Notes: generated by a model not told the origin, from the sequence alone. Counted from the first letter of the stretch, positions 10,601 to 21,713 are shown. The stretch is DNA of 64,000 bases from Exophiala sp. HKRS030 (GCA_023897205.1 JAHWDD010000004.1:3100001-3164000); one strand, 5' to 3'. Program-made: numbers and translations.

Positions 10601-11454
10601 TTTCGGAGCAAGAGCTCCTGTCATGGAGGCCACTCGACCACGACAAGCCATCGTCCCTGGAGAATGTCGCACTGGCCGCCGTGCAAACCAACCTGGGTCG
10701 GATCATGCGCGAAAAGGGTGACTTCGAGACGTCATTGTCGTACTTTGAGCTTTTGCACAAGGAGACGCTCCAAGACGACAATTACGAGCACACGGGTTCC
10801 CGGCGCATCGTCCTCTCGAACATGGCCGACCTGTACTGTGAACTGCGACGGGAAGGGGAGGCGATCAATCTCGTCCAAACCGAGCTCGATTACATGGAGG
10901 CCAGGGGCCATCAGCACATCAGCAGCGGTCGTCGCCTGCAGCTCTGCCTCGCCGAGGCGTACATATGTCTCGGGAGGCGGACAGAAGCTCGACGCTGGCT
11001 CACGAAGGTCAAGGATGCACTTGACGCGATGCAGGAGCCGGACGTCCTGTCGAAGTACACCCTGTTCCGTGTCTGGTACGGGTTGGCACGCCTGGCGCAC
11101 AGCTCCGGGGCGTTTGGTGAAGCCCGGGACTGCTGGCAGAAGGCCTTCGACGCGGGCTGCCTGTTGGGCTGGGAGGGCAAGTACCCCTTGAACCTCGTCA
11201 AGTACTCGCTGGCCCATGTCCTCCACGAGCTGGGAGACCACGCCGAGGCCGAGGAGTTGCTGGAGACCGCCGAGGAAAGCATCAAGGCGTCAGGCCGGAA
11301 GTTCTGGATTGTGGGCATGGCCACTTACTGGTTCGACTATGTCCAAATGCAGCTGAGCCAGAGCAGAGCGACGACTACTACCACTTGGACCCGCTTCGGG
11401 AAGATGGCTGTTGGGTCTTTCGGCAGCAGCGGCGTCGCCAGCGTGGCCGAGTGA
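7685..11454 (+). CDS. NLR-like STAND receptor: serine-esterase-like, NB-ARC and TPR-like domains
   Basis: Eight exons are inferred: 7685-7803, 7855-8080, 8131-8260, 8315-8544, 8596-8809, 8861-9004, 9056-10097 and 10164-11454. All junctions keep phase, giving 1131 residues. Residues about 35-280 form an alpha/beta-hydrolase (DUF676/lipase-like) domain with VAIHGLNGHAFHTWTHRKS, VCHSLGGIVAKKAL (nucleophile Ser127) and FMGTPHKGSSIASLGS. An NB-ARC ATPase follows, with P-loop GSGGSGKTQ (353-361), Walker B LLIFDNADD (about 425-433), ILITSRDQ and LGYLPLAIDQAASYV. The last 350 residues or so are helical TPR-like repeats (NMADLYCELRREGEAINLV). Family knowledge: such proteins are fungal NOD-like receptors that oligomerise on ligand binding and trigger the N-terminal effector, some in heterokaryon incompatibility. 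The ligand is unknown. The intron within the P-loop is 51 nt. Confidence 0.87.
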
Positions 11455-12142
11455 GGGACGCGACGGGCATGTTGCCGTCGAATGTATATCGCAATAATGA
11501 GCACCGACTCCTTCACAAGTGACGAAAGACGATCAGGGAAGTCTTCGGCCTGACTACCTTACCTAAGGTAGGTAATTCAGACACTACATCATATCACCAG
11601 CTGCCTGGTGGATTAAAAAACTTGGGAGTCTCGGCAGGTTTCCATGACTTTACTGTAGCATCTCTACAAGTATCTTATACGGAAATCCTGGAGAATGTGA
11701 ATGGTCATGGTCCGGGATGAGTATCAGGAGCGCCGACCAGTTGAAGGACGGCTCGGGGCTTCAAAACCTTGGAACTTTTTTGCTTCTCGCTTTCGTTGGG
11801 TTGGGGCTGCTTCCTGGAGTGAATGTGCGGGAAACCAAAAGGTGATGCCAACAAGGCTATCATTTTCACTGTTACAGGGTATACAGAGTAACGGATAATG
11901 TAAATTTGTGACCCTTGTATCCACCACGCGGCCCTTCCTCCATACTCATGAGAACGTCGCCACGACCAATATCTCATTGCGCATTGTTGCCCTCTGACAT
12001 GTACGTTGTGTTGCTCGGTGTGTCTCCTCAATAGAGTCGCAAGCATGTTGCCACGCCAAACTTTGCAAAAGCTGAGCTGTAGAAAGAGTGAAGGGATCAT
12101 GTTGTTGAGGTGTTAGAAATCGAAACTCTTTCCGTTATTGCT
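11455..12142. other. Convergent intergenic region
   Basis: This separates the 3' ends of the NLR-like gene and the sideroflexin gene. It contains TTACCTAAGGTA (11559-11570), which recurs at 31608-31619. No supported gene. Confidence 0.6.
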
Positions 12143-13406
12143 TCAAATTCCCCGGTTGAACTCAACCATGCCGTCTACGCCTCCCTGATCCCAGAACTCC
12201 TTCTCAAGACTTTTGGCGCTCACCGCCTGTCGCTGGGGGAATGCCGCCAAGGCGAGCGGTAGAGCAAAGATACTCGTCGTGAGAATCAGACCAAGATTCA
12301 CCGGAAGGACCATTCGAGGCCGTTGTTTCATCCACTCGGTCTTTTGTAACCGCACGAGAATAAGAGGCGGAATGACCATGATCGGGGTCGCATTGAGGAC
12401 GCGGGAAATCGCGGTCTCCCCAACCGCGAGTGTCGCTGCTTTTCGAGACTTGCCCAAGCTGGCAACTTCCTTCCCGGTCTTCTCCCGTTCTGCTTTCTCC
12501 GCCTCTGACTGCACGGGGAAGATGTCGATGCCACGACGAATCTCCTCGCCGCGCATGAGGAACACATTCAGAGCACCGGCCGAGGCGACGGCCGCAAACG
12601 GCACTAGACGGCCGAGGATGAGTTTCGTGTTCGGGGACACTCGCTTCAGTCGAGGGACGATCGAGTTGAGCCCGACGGCAACAGAGCAGGATGCCGACAC
12701 GGCCAGGAGATAGCTCTGCACGAGAGTCTTCGTCGAGAGTGGTGACGATTTGTTGGCATTGGCGCTGTTGATTGCCACGTTGAGAGATTGGTTGATGACC
12801 TGCCACGCAACGGTCCCCGTCGTCTGTCTCCGTAAGCGAGTCTCCATTTCTCCGAGGATAGTGAGAACCATACCGTCATGTTTGGCGTCAGCATGCCAGC
12901 CGTCACCACCAAGTTTGAGATGACGAAGCAAGACATTCGAAACGGGAGAAAGACCGGTTGTCCAGTATCTAACTTCAATTAGTTGCAATTTTGGCGATTA
13001 TCGCACGTGTGCCTGCAAACCTGGATGGAGTGTAGAATCCACAATCTTTTTTGCATTCCATATCTCTGGTGTCATCGTCTTCGCTTCGCCAGTCTTGTAG
13101 GATGTGACCAGTCTTTTGGCCTGTTCGAGGCCCGAGGAGGAGACGAAGAGGGTCCTGCAATGGCTTGTCAGTCAACGCGGTCGATTGAGCCTCGATCCTC
13201 CTCTTCCTCAGTGCTCGATGTACCTTCAGTACCGGGGCCCCAGAGCACATGGTACAGCCAGGCCCGAGGCACAGTCTCTCGGAAGCGCATGTCTTTCCTC
13301 ACCTCGGATCAGCTATCTGGGCCGATTGTTTGACTCGACCCCAATACGTGGAGAGGTCATATTGAGACGCGGGTAGATCGCGATTCCCGGGCAATGAAGC
13401 CGACAT
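12143..13406 (-). CDS. Sideroflexin (mitochondrial amino-acid transporter family)
   Basis: Four exons are inferred: 13406-13303, 13154-13021, 12968-12874 and 12823-12143, giving 337 residues, the usual sideroflexin length. The N-terminus MSASLPGNRDLPASQYDLS, then STYWGRVKQSAQIADPRTLF, HPDTGQPVFLPFRMS, AGMLTPNM, NSANANKSSPLS and ATPIMVIPPLIL are all family blocks. Family knowledge: sideroflexins sit in the mitochondrial inner membrane and carry serine and related substrates for one-carbon metabolism; the fungal member is Fsf1-like. Four to five hydrophobic segments are visible in the C-terminal two thirds. The first intron (148 nt) is longer than the others, which are about 50 nt. The substrate is not proven by sequence. 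Confidence 0.92.
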
Positions 13407-14129
13407 GTCTGGCAGGATCCTCCGCAAAGGGCTCACGATGCCTAAGGCGCACAAAAGATCGGTCAGTGACCACCACGTAACAGCTCCCGAGAAGGTGCAG
13501 GCTGCTCGTGTGCACTTAGACCTTTGACCTTGCGGTTTCGGGTGGTCAATGACGAGGCAGGTCAGCCGAGAATATGTTCACAACATTTAAACCGCGAATA
13601 AGCGACGAACATACGGTATCGGCGAGGCTGAACAAGACATTGAGCACATTTCCAAGTGGCTGGAGCAGAATCTAAATCCCTTCTTGGGAATTGGTTACAT
13701 ACTGGTTGAGGGGTTACAAGGACTACAAGAGCCAGAGAAAGAGGTTACATTATTTTTTTTACATTGAAGATTGAAATCTAAGCATTACACTACCTACATG
13801 GCTGTGGTTGCGCGTCTTGTGATGTCTGTCAATGGCACAGTGGCTCCGCTCCGAACATATGTGTTGATGGAGTAGGGCGTGATATAATAACATGTCTCAA
13901 GCCAGTCTACTCGACCCCTAGCGAGTATATCGATATAGATCTGTGGCTTAGCAACCGGACGACGGTGGTGTCGAGCAACAAGCTTGCGGCACATTACTTC
14001 CAGCAACATCCCTAAGACTGACTGGGCCTCGGACGCTCAGTGTTTGGAGTGATATCGTGTGCTGTGTAATTATAGCACCGTCGTGTTGGAGTTTTGAGTA
14101 GGACCTTGCGAAATTCATCATTGAAGGAC
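13407..14129. other. Intergenic: sideroflexin promoter and elongase 3' flank
   Basis: Nothing gene-like is supported. There is an A/T run near 13748-13763. Confidence 0.6.
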
Positions 14130-16389
14130 TCACTCTTTGGCAGCATCCGCAAAGCTCTTGCCCTCTTGAACTTGGCTATTTTCTTCCTCGGTTTCGCCAG
14201 TCTGTGTTTCATCATTGCTGGCTTGAGATTTTTGACCGGTCGCCTCTCCTGCGCCGGTGCCATTTCCGTTTGGGGCTTTGTCTTCTCTCGAGGTGTTGGC
14301 ATGCCACCTTAAGTCTTTGATATCCTCAGTGTTCTGGTCTGTAGTATCCTTCTGCTTTGCAGCGTTATTTTCTGCTGCTTTAGCGGCCTTTTTAGCCTTC
14401 TTAGAGGACTTCGTTGCGGTATTTTGAGCCACATCGGTGGTGTCCTTTACTTTCTGGGCTGCGGATTCTTGTGCATTCCTTGCAGCGTTCGTCACAGTCG
14501 TCGCCGTTTGCCCAACAGAATCTTGAGCATCCTTGGTGGTGGCGCTCGACAGCGACGTGGCCTTCTGTACCACAACATCTGCCGTATCTTTGGTAATATT
14601 GGCCAGTTCATTGGCCTTTTCTGCAGCTACGTTGCCGATATCTTTCGCCGTTTGGCTGTTCGCTGCTGTCTTGACCTTGTCGCTCACCGTCTTTGCACCC
14701 TCTTTGATCGTCTCAAGGTCACGCTGGAATTGCTCCTTGACCTTCTCGGTGTTCAATCTGGAGGCAACATGTTTTGAGCTTTTTCTGACACTGCTTTTGA
14801 CTTGTTCTGCAGCTTGATCAAACTCCTTTTTGATCTCATCTGTGTCGGCGATGGCATCTTCATCGCCAATATCTTCTGAGGTTCGATGCATCTCTTCCAC
14901 GGCCTCACTGAGTCTTCGTGCCACACCCTTTGACGCATCTTGCAGACTTTGCCTAGCCCGCATAGCTATGTCGCTTGCAGAACTGCTTCGTCTCCGCTCC
15001 TGTCTCTTCAGGTACGAAGTTACGAAGAATTGCGCGAAGAGCCAGGTCAGTGGAGCAAGGTACATACAATTCAAAAGAATCGCAAACACTTGTCCACTGG
15101 TGTCGAGGCAATGCGTCCATTGCAGCTCATCCCGAAACCTGGTCTCTTCTCTAGCCACCAAATCCTCCACAGCATTGACAGCATCGAGACCAAAAGGCCG
15201 GCCTTGTTCGTTAAGAACGTTTTGTGCAAGTCCTTCATAACCAGCGGCTCGTAAAGCAGCTTTCTTCATCCATGCACCGAGTCCAGCCGAGACCGTCGCC
15301 ATTGCGCTTGATGCCGTGGCCGAAAGGTCGCTCGGGATGCTGTACACAATCTTCGACGCCACCTCTCCGGGAAAGTAGGTGTATGCTACGCTAACAGGCG
15401 CCTGGTAGGCAATGAACAGATGCGAGAAGGCATATGTTGCTCCGACGACAAACTGTGTGATCTGCAGCGTAGTCAAGGACTGCTTGAACCACTTCGGGAC
15501 TCGCATTCCGAGGGCAGACACAAGGTAGAAAGTGTACTAGCAATACGTCAGTAGACCAAATAACTCAGAGAAAGATCTGACCCACCATGATGGCATGAAT
15601 TCCGGAATTGACAAGGACAAACATCCAGATGGGGGGCGACATGTACCGGATGCCAGCCCACATGCACAGCATGGCTCCGGCGTGGTGGTACGTCTGCAAA
15701 AAACTGCTCTTCCTTCCTTTTGCCAGAATGATACAGGTATCGAGGACCTCGTAGAACTTGGAGAGGTAGAAAAGCCAGCCATAAAAGGCCAATCCTTCAT
15801 TCCACATTCTGCCCACATCTGTTGTCTCTGGGACCAATCCATCCGCAGCTAGGTGAAATACACGATTTGTCATTGTCCAGGCACTAGTGGTGGCATTATA
15901 CGCCGCAGCATTTCCGATGCCTCTCGGGCCATGAAGCTTGCACAGTGCATCCACAGTGTCCGCCACAGTCGGTGAATCATTCCAGGCTGGCAAGCACAAA
16001 CGGAGACCGTTCACCATGCCAACACAGGTCCATGCTGAATACACAGCAAGGAAGACATTGTGTAATATGACAAAGATCTTGAAGACTCGTGTTCTGCTGA
16101 ATGCCCAAGGTTTGTGCTTGCGATTCGCATTGACCGAGTTCATGAAAGTGACAAAGGACATGTACACCAGCGCCACTGTGATGGGGACATGAGGAGAGAG
16201 GGTAGCATTGTAAATATCGGCCGGTACCGTGAACGGATGCGCGAAGCTTGGATTGTCTGGAGGAGGTGGGAGGGTCGCTGGCTTGGGCGAAGGAGGAAAT
16301 TTAAAATATGAAGCCGGTAGTGTCGCGATCTTGACATTCGGCGCAGTGCCTTCGAGGCCTAGCCAGTCATAGATAGCGGTGATTGACAT
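14130..16389 (-). CDS. ELO-family fatty-acid elongase with long LEA-like C-terminal tail
   Basis: Two exons (16389-15586 and 15536-14130) give 736 residues. ELO proteins are ER membrane condensing enzymes that add two carbons from malonyl-CoA to fatty acyl-CoA. Signatures are LSKFYEVLDTCIILAKGRKS, the His box QTYHHAGAM (His 235/236) and NSGIHAIMYTFYLVSALGMR across the 49-nt intron. In the canonical HxxHH box the first position is His; here it is Gln. Usual ELO proteins are about 270-350 residues. After the last membrane helices (ending near 445) comes a tail of about 290 residues, rich in Lys, Ala, Thr, Asp and Gln, with LEA-like repeats (VSDKVKTAANSQTAKDIG, QKATSLSSATTKDAQDSVGQ). The start is the first in-frame ATG; the frame continues upstream only to a GTG. 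Confidence 0.88.
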
Positions 16390-16725
16390 GGCTACGTTGA
16401 CCGGTGCAATTTCCGACCTTGTGGTCGCAGTCAGTCGCGTGAGCACGGTGGGATAGAAGCAGAATAAAGTACCTGGGGGGTTGGTAAAGAACAAAGGTTT
16501 TCGGAATTGGTAGAGGGTTTGGCGTAATGGACGACAGTACCTAGAACAAGGCCATATCCCAAACCACGTCGGGATTGACCAGTCAAGTAGGTAAAAGCCT
16601 TGTAAAATGGTTCCGTTTGCCACGAGTAGGAAGATGCGGATAGCGAATCTCGCAAATGAAGCGAAAAAAGAATGCCGGAAAGTAATTTACCGGGGGATAT
16701 TAAGGAGGGGAGGTTGTTGGGTGTT

Positions 16726-16742
16726 TGTGTGTGTGTGTGTGG
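16726..16742. repeat. (GT)n microsatellite
   Basis: About eight GT units lie upstream of the elongase gene. Confidence 0.85.
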
Positions 16743-16776
16743 TTGGTACAAAATGGCTGGTATTTGTTCTGCTTGG

Positions 16777-17180
16777 TACTCCGTACTCGTACTGCGTTAC
16801 TGCTTGCACTTACGTCTTTTTCAGGCACGAAGCATCTGACGGAGCATCATGTATCCGTACAGTATACGGATTCCTGATCTACCAATACATCATCGTGGCG
16901 TCTCGTCACTTTTTTTCTGCTTCTGACTTTGTGCCTTACGTCATGAAGCATTGGCTTAAGTGGTGGCAGCCGAGGTTTCTTGAGCCCCAAATATTTTACT
17001 GTACGGAGTATCTACTGTATGCCTGTAAATCCGGGGATCAAACGTCCGCTAAAACTTGTTGACTCAACTGATTGACCACTTGACTAGATTGCTGACTGTC
17101 CTCTGTACCTATGCTTACTGCAATCTACCTAGGAATATTCACCTTGATACCCACAGATCTCACAGCATACATACGGAGTA
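16777..17180. repeat. Three dispersed copies of TACGGAGTA
   Basis: The 9-mer occurs as TACTCCGTA at 16777-16785 and as TACGGAGTA at 17002-17010 and 17172-17180. Its two halves are near-complementary (TACKS/GAGTA). Confidence 0.6.
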
Positions 17181-17513
17181 GGTGTTGAAGATTGCCGTGT
17201 ACTCTACTCCATACCGGCCACGCGAGAGAGATCGACAACAGGCCCAAGCACCCCAAATGAAATCACCAGCCTCGCCGTTCACCAATTCGTCACTTGTACT
17301 TCGGGAAGTTATTCCGTACCAGTTGCCATCATCCCCAATCAATAAATTCGTTGTACTGTGTTCAAAGCTTTAGAAAATGCACATTGTAATACTTTAGTGT
17401 CCCAGCCACGGTGGTCGCACGCTGCCACCACGAAAATACCTGGGTCGCAGAAAAAGCATGCGGAGGATCGTCAACAGTTTCAACTTAGCGATGAAAGCTA
17501 CTCTTGCTCATTT

Positions 17514-19235
17514 TCACAAGCTCAGGCCATCAAATTGAGCCATCTGTTGTCCAGCACTGACATGAAGACCATGAAACCCAAACCCGAGCGCACCGTCCAC
17601 GTGAGCTCGTCCAACCTCATGCATCGTTTTCGCATCAAGGACGAGCAGGTAACTCTTCCCAGCCGTCCCATCGAGCACGACAGTCAGGAGCACACCGTCG
17701 TCCTCCTCGTCAGTCTGGCCAGACGGCACAAAAATAGGTTCACCAGCTGTGTGTCCATGCTTGCTCCATCGTTTGACCTCGTGGGTGTCTGCATCGTACT
17801 TCACTAGACCGTCTGCAAAGGTAGATTTCCCAGTGTCCACAATACCGTACATGTACCGATGTTTCTTAGTGACCATTCTGGGGTTGATGGTCGGAAGTTC
17901 AAAGGCATCCCCCTTGCTGCTTTCGTATTCCAGTATTGCCTTGCGAGGTTTGAGCTCGTGGTCGACCGGGATCGTGGGCAGGCGGAACCTCCTGTAACTC
18001 GGCCGCACTGCTGGATCGAGACTTTCCATATACGCTGACGCTTTCGGCGAGTCACTAATGAGGTTATCAAGATAGAACCGATATAATATGTCCATGTTCT
18101 CGTAGGCAGCCAAATCCGCTACAATGTCGACCGAGCCGTCCTTGAAGGTGGAAGGCTCTTCGTATGCGTTAATTGTGTGGAAGCAGAAAAAAGGAGGCGA
18201 CTCATATGTTCCAACGAGCCCTTTTCCTCCCTCAGCTGGCATTCGCTTGTCGACCACGAACCACACGGCAGGTTGCTGATTGTTCCATGTCATAGCATCA
18301 AGGAGATTTCGTGTCCATAAGATGGGAGCGCCGCCAGCTTTGTAAATGGAGTTCCAAACACACAGCACAACATAGTTCTCCGTCAAGAAAAGCGAGTGAA
18401 GATATGCCGCAGTGTGCTGGAACTTGGCCAGAATGCAAGTCTTGCCTGTCGATGCTGAGACCCGGAATACCCGATAAGTGCCGTTCCGCCCAAAATCGAG
18501 ATTGTAATTGTACACATCACCATCCACAGGATCTGACTTGGCATGTGCGCCACTCGCCCGCCCTTTGAGCTCGGGGTTGAGCACATCTTGTTGTGCAACA
18601 CCGACAGGCTCCAAGGTTTCGGGATCGAGCATTTGAATGAAACTGGCGTCGGTCTTGTTGCAGAGAGTGATTCTTTCGCTTGGGTCGTGGGGTCTGTCCT
18701 GTTTTTGGCCGGTTCTGGAGAGACCTGGAAAGTTCACAGACATTGTGACGGCTGCATTGACCTCATTCGGTGTCCGAATAGATGGCTGGTGAAATACAGA
18801 CTGCATTTTCTGGAAAAAAGATTTGCAGGGATCATATTTTGCGGCGAAAGTGAAACCATCGAGCTCACCAGTCTTCCGAATGTTTTCAATAAGTCCATCA
18901 CTGGTCAATCTCGAGTTGTAGGTCACTCTGATCGGCGAGCCTGTCTGGGGAGGATGAATTTGGAACCGATGTACCTGAGAGAAGTTGTCGAACCAGTGGT
19001 TGACTTTGAACTCCTTCCCAGGGGTAGATCGGACCGTTCTTGGGCCTAACCCTGTGCGAAACAGAGTACCGGCGGCGTATGGTGGAATAGTCCCCTCAAC
19101 CTGGAGTTCGATGGGTTCCCGTTCTTCGTAAGTAGAATCGAACTGGGAGAATGTCATTATAGGCTTCATCGAAAGGTTTTGGACACATACACCCAGTGTG
19201 TTCGGCCAATCATTGTAATGCAAAGGTGCTTTCAT
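17514..19235 (-). CDS. Carotenoid cleavage oxygenase (CAO-2/torulene-dioxygenase-like)
   Basis: A single exon of 573 residues starts at the ATG at 19235. Carotenoid oxygenases use a non-haem Fe(II) held by four His to split conjugated double bonds with O2. Candidate ligands are H231 (SGAHAKSDP), H280 (AAYLHSLFLTENY), H353 (FFCFHTINAYEEP) and H555 (GFGFHGLHVSAG). The N-terminal block GTIPPYAAGTLFRTGLGP, then VNHWFDNFSQVHRF, is also typical. Length and the DILYRFYLDNL segment match fungal torulene-cleaving enzymes, which act in the neurosporaxanthin pathway. No phytoene synthase, desaturase, opsin or aldehyde dehydrogenase gene lies in the window, so the substrate is uncertain; stilbene or other apocarotenoid cleavage is possible. 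No signal peptide is seen, and a cytosolic, lipid-associated protein is expected. Confidence 0.92.
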   Translation of the reverse strand: MKAPLHYNDWPNTLGVCVQNLSMKPIMTFSQFDSTYEEREPIELQVEGTIPPYAAGTLFRTGLGPRTVRSTPGKEFKVNHWFDNFSQVHRFQIHPPQTGSPIRVTYNSRLTSDGLIENIRKTGELDGFTFAAKYDPCKSFFQKMQSVFHQPSIRTPNEVNAAVTMSVNFPGLSRTGQKQDRPHDPSERITLCNKTDASFIQMLDPETLEPVGVAQQDVLNPELKGRASGAHAKSDPVDGDVYNYNLDFGRNGTYRVFRVSASTGKTCILAKFQHTAAYLHSLFLTENYVVLCVWNSIYKAGGAPILWTRNLLDAMTWNNQQPAVWFVVDKRMPAEGGKGLVGTYESPPFFCFHTINAYEEPSTFKDGSVDIVADLAAYENMDILYRFYLDNLISDSPKASAYMESLDPAVRPSYRRFRLPTIPVDHELKPRKAILEYESSKGDAFELPTINPRMVTKKHRYMYGIVDTGKSTFADGLVKYDADTHEVKRWSKHGHTAGEPIFVPSGQTDEEDDGVLLTVVLDGTAGKSYLLVLDAKTMHEVGRAHVDGALGFGFHGLHVSAGQQMAQFDGLSL

Positions 19236-20305
19236 CTTGGAGACCTCACACGTACTGTGGACAGTATAGCCACAGAGAGTCGTTCACTTGGGTATCTGAA
19301 TGTGGAAAAGAAAGTGAAATGTTTGTTGTAAGTCACCGAGGATTGTAGTCTTCCGTGCTGTTCGCGTTCATCATCATGCTCCTCGACTTTTATGTGACCT
19401 TCAGCACATCGATCAGAGCCGGCTTCCAGCGATGAATCTATCCGCAATTATCCCTAAGGACGTAAGGATCGCACTCTTGTAGGCTTGCACCAGGCTCGGA
19501 GTAGCGAATACTCACAGACATAGCCATATATATTGCCGAAAACGGTATACTGCGCGAAGGGCAGTCTTACGGCCGACAGCCTAGACAGAAGGGTTATCCA
19601 GCGTTGATACCTAAAGCAGTGCGCAAGGTGTAGCTTGGCTTCTTTTGGGGTCTCCTGTAATATATGTAGTCGCATCTCATCTTAACATGCCGACCCCTCC
19701 GCGGTGCCATTCTTGAGCGCATGGCAGTGGAATTCTCACCAACGGCAGAAATACCCAAACCCAGTTAATCTAGGCCAAGGGCCAAGACGTTGCCTTCGCT
19801 TCTCATGAAGCAGGATAATGCTGAGTCTATGATTGGTTCCGCAAAGCCCCCAAGTACTTGCTTGTTGAGCGGTGCATTGCCAATATGTCGACAATAAGGG
19901 GTCTAGGTGCTACCCGCAGGCCAGCTTTTGGCACAGTGGATCGAAACGAAACACGATACGGAGCACCTTGCCTCATCAAGCTGGCCATGGCTTTGAGCGA
20001 AGCCCAATCACAGTGGTCAGCGGACCAACTCCGGCTGAGTCCCTTACTTGTTCGTGTAAAGGTCTCGTTCATTCTAGACTTGGGCCCTGAAAGTATCTGA
20101 ATCTCAAACGTACTACGCAGCCATATAATCGAAAGTGCGCCCAGGCATCGAACAGTGGCCGGCTATAAGCGAAGCGCTCGCCTAATATTCCCTTTGAGGA
20201 ATAGCGTGACTGACTGACTAACAAGTCACTTCGGCAGACGTAGGCACCAAGGCCGTACTTTTGCATTGCCATACTTATGTTTGTTGTCAACATCGTGTCT
20301 AGAAA
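19236..20305. other. Divergent intergenic region
   Basis: This lies between the divergent starts of the oxygenase and the Swc5 gene. Open frames on both strands near 19.8-20.1 kb overlap one another and look non-coding. Confidence 0.6.
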
Positions 20306-21319
20306 ATGCCTCCACTCCAAGATGTTCATGCTCCTGTAGAGGACGAGTACGATGAAGAGGCTGACAGCGATTTCCAAGCAGATGCAGTCGGCGATGAAGA
20401 TATCTCCTCCACATCCGAAGACGACCTCCCCGAACAGGATGAAACATCGCAGAGACCTCGCAAAAGACGGAAGGTAGAGAAGGTTCAGTCGGCCCCCGTC
20501 ACTGAATTGGACTCAGGGGATGAGGCTACAATTAAAGAGCAAAGAGCGTCTCGCAAGAAACACCAAAAACAGGCTAATAATGAAAATGAAAGTGGTAACG
20601 AATCGGAAGGATGGCGAGCACAAACACGCGCCATGCGCACAAAGGAGAAAGAGGAACGGAGGAGAAACAAATTGGCATCCGTCAAGGGCAGCACCATCGA
20701 CGTGGACAAGATATGGGAGGAGATGAACAAGCCACAACCACTGCATTCATCGAATGTGCAGCCAAACAGCCACAATGACGTTCTGGACGACAAGGCGATC
20801 GCAATCCAGTTGCCTAAAACGACAGACGGGGTCGTGGAAAAGGAGAATCTGCCAGAATTTTTTTCCGAAGAGATGATAACAATCAAGCGCACCTATAAAT
20901 TTGCTGGCGAAGTGCATGTGGAAGAGAAGAATGTGCCCAAGTCTTCGGCCGAAGCGCAGCTCTGGCTAGCCCAGCAACAGTCGACAAAGGCACCCGTCCT
21001 TGAAGCTGATGGCAAGATGGTCAATAGACCGCTTCGGAGGATCTCTCGGTTTGATCCCAATTTCAGTAATCTGGCCGCATTCAAATCGTCATGGGTGAAG
21101 CAAGGTGCAGGGGCAGGACAGCATGCCGGGCCCAAACTCAATGTGGTGGAAAAGAGTAAGATGGACTGGGCTGTTCATGTGGACACTCAAGGGCTGAAAG
21201 AAGAGCTGGACATTCATGCAAAAGCAAGAGACGGCTACCTCAGTAGAATGGATTTCCTAAGGGAGGTAGAAGGTCGCAAAGAAGCAGAGGCGAGAGCGGC
21301 GAGGCTGAGAACTGCATGA
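20306..21319 (+). CDS. SWC5: SWR1 chromatin-remodelling complex subunit Swc5 (BCNT/Craniofacial development protein family)
   Basis: A single exon of 337 residues starts ATG CCT CCA at 20306. The C-terminal 85 residues or so carry the BCNT-C domain: LNVVEKSKMDWAVHVDTQG, then LKEELDIHAKARDGYLSRMD and FLREVEGRKEAE. This domain defines Swc5/CFDP1. Family knowledge: Swc5 is needed by the SWR1 complex to swap H2A for H2A.Z. The N-terminal half is acidic and disordered (EDEYDEEADSDFQADAVGDE), then basic (RPRKRRKVEKV, a likely nuclear signal), as in yeast Swc5, whose acidic segment binds histones. Length is close to the yeast protein (about 300). No introns are needed. Confidence 0.92.
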   Translation: MPPLQDVHAPVEDEYDEEADSDFQADAVGDEDISSTSEDDLPEQDETSQRPRKRRKVEKVQSAPVTELDSGDEATIKEQRASRKKHQKQANNENESGNESEGWRAQTRAMRTKEKEERRRNKLASVKGSTIDVDKIWEEMNKPQPLHSSNVQPNSHNDVLDDKAIAIQLPKTTDGVVEKENLPEFFSEEMITIKRTYKFAGEVHVEEKNVPKSSAEAQLWLAQQQSTKAPVLEADGKMVNRPLRRISRFDPNFSNLAAFKSSWVKQGAGAGQHAGPKLNVVEKSKMDWAVHVDTQGLKEELDIHAKARDGYLSRMDFLREVEGRKEAEARAARLRTA

Positions 21320-21713
21320 TTGCAGCTCTAGAATATTTGCGCTGACTGACAATACCGTTACTTAAAGTCAGGCACATATCTAATCCGGTTTGTATGAAGC
21401 ATTCTACCCGCCGAGCTTCCTGGGTCTTTTTTGCTTACTCGTCCTTTCTCTCGGCGGCTGGAATTGTGAATGCTGTTGCCCTTTTCCCAATTCTTATCAT
21501 TGATTGTTTCTTTCGTTCTCATTGCATTCTCACTCTCACTCTCACTTGCCTTCCCATCTCCTGTCCACAGTGCCTACTTCCATTCCTGTCGAAGCACATT
21601 CCTCCTGTCCAAAGATACAAAGATATGTGGTAGCAGCTTCAGGTACTGAGCATCTGCCCTCCTCTTCCTAACACCTCAGAAGCCTTCCGACTGATGCAAG
21701 CTGCGGTGCGAAG
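21320..21713. other. Intergenic, CT-rich
   Basis: Short spacer with a pyrimidine-rich stretch near 21500-21560 before the next gene, a common fungal promoter texture. An out-of-frame ATG at 21694 precedes the chosen start at 21714. No supported gene. Confidence 0.5.

Larger units (their letters stand above)
16390..17513. other. Intergenic: elongase promoter, three TACGGAGTA motifs
   Basis: No supported gene. It holds a GT microsatellite (16726-16742) and TACGGAGTA or its complement at 16777-16785, 17002-17010 and 17172-17180. Confidence 0.6.

Noticed and set aside
12204..13376. Alternative frames over the sideroflexin gene
   Set aside because: They overlap exons that match sideroflexin blocks on the minus strand.
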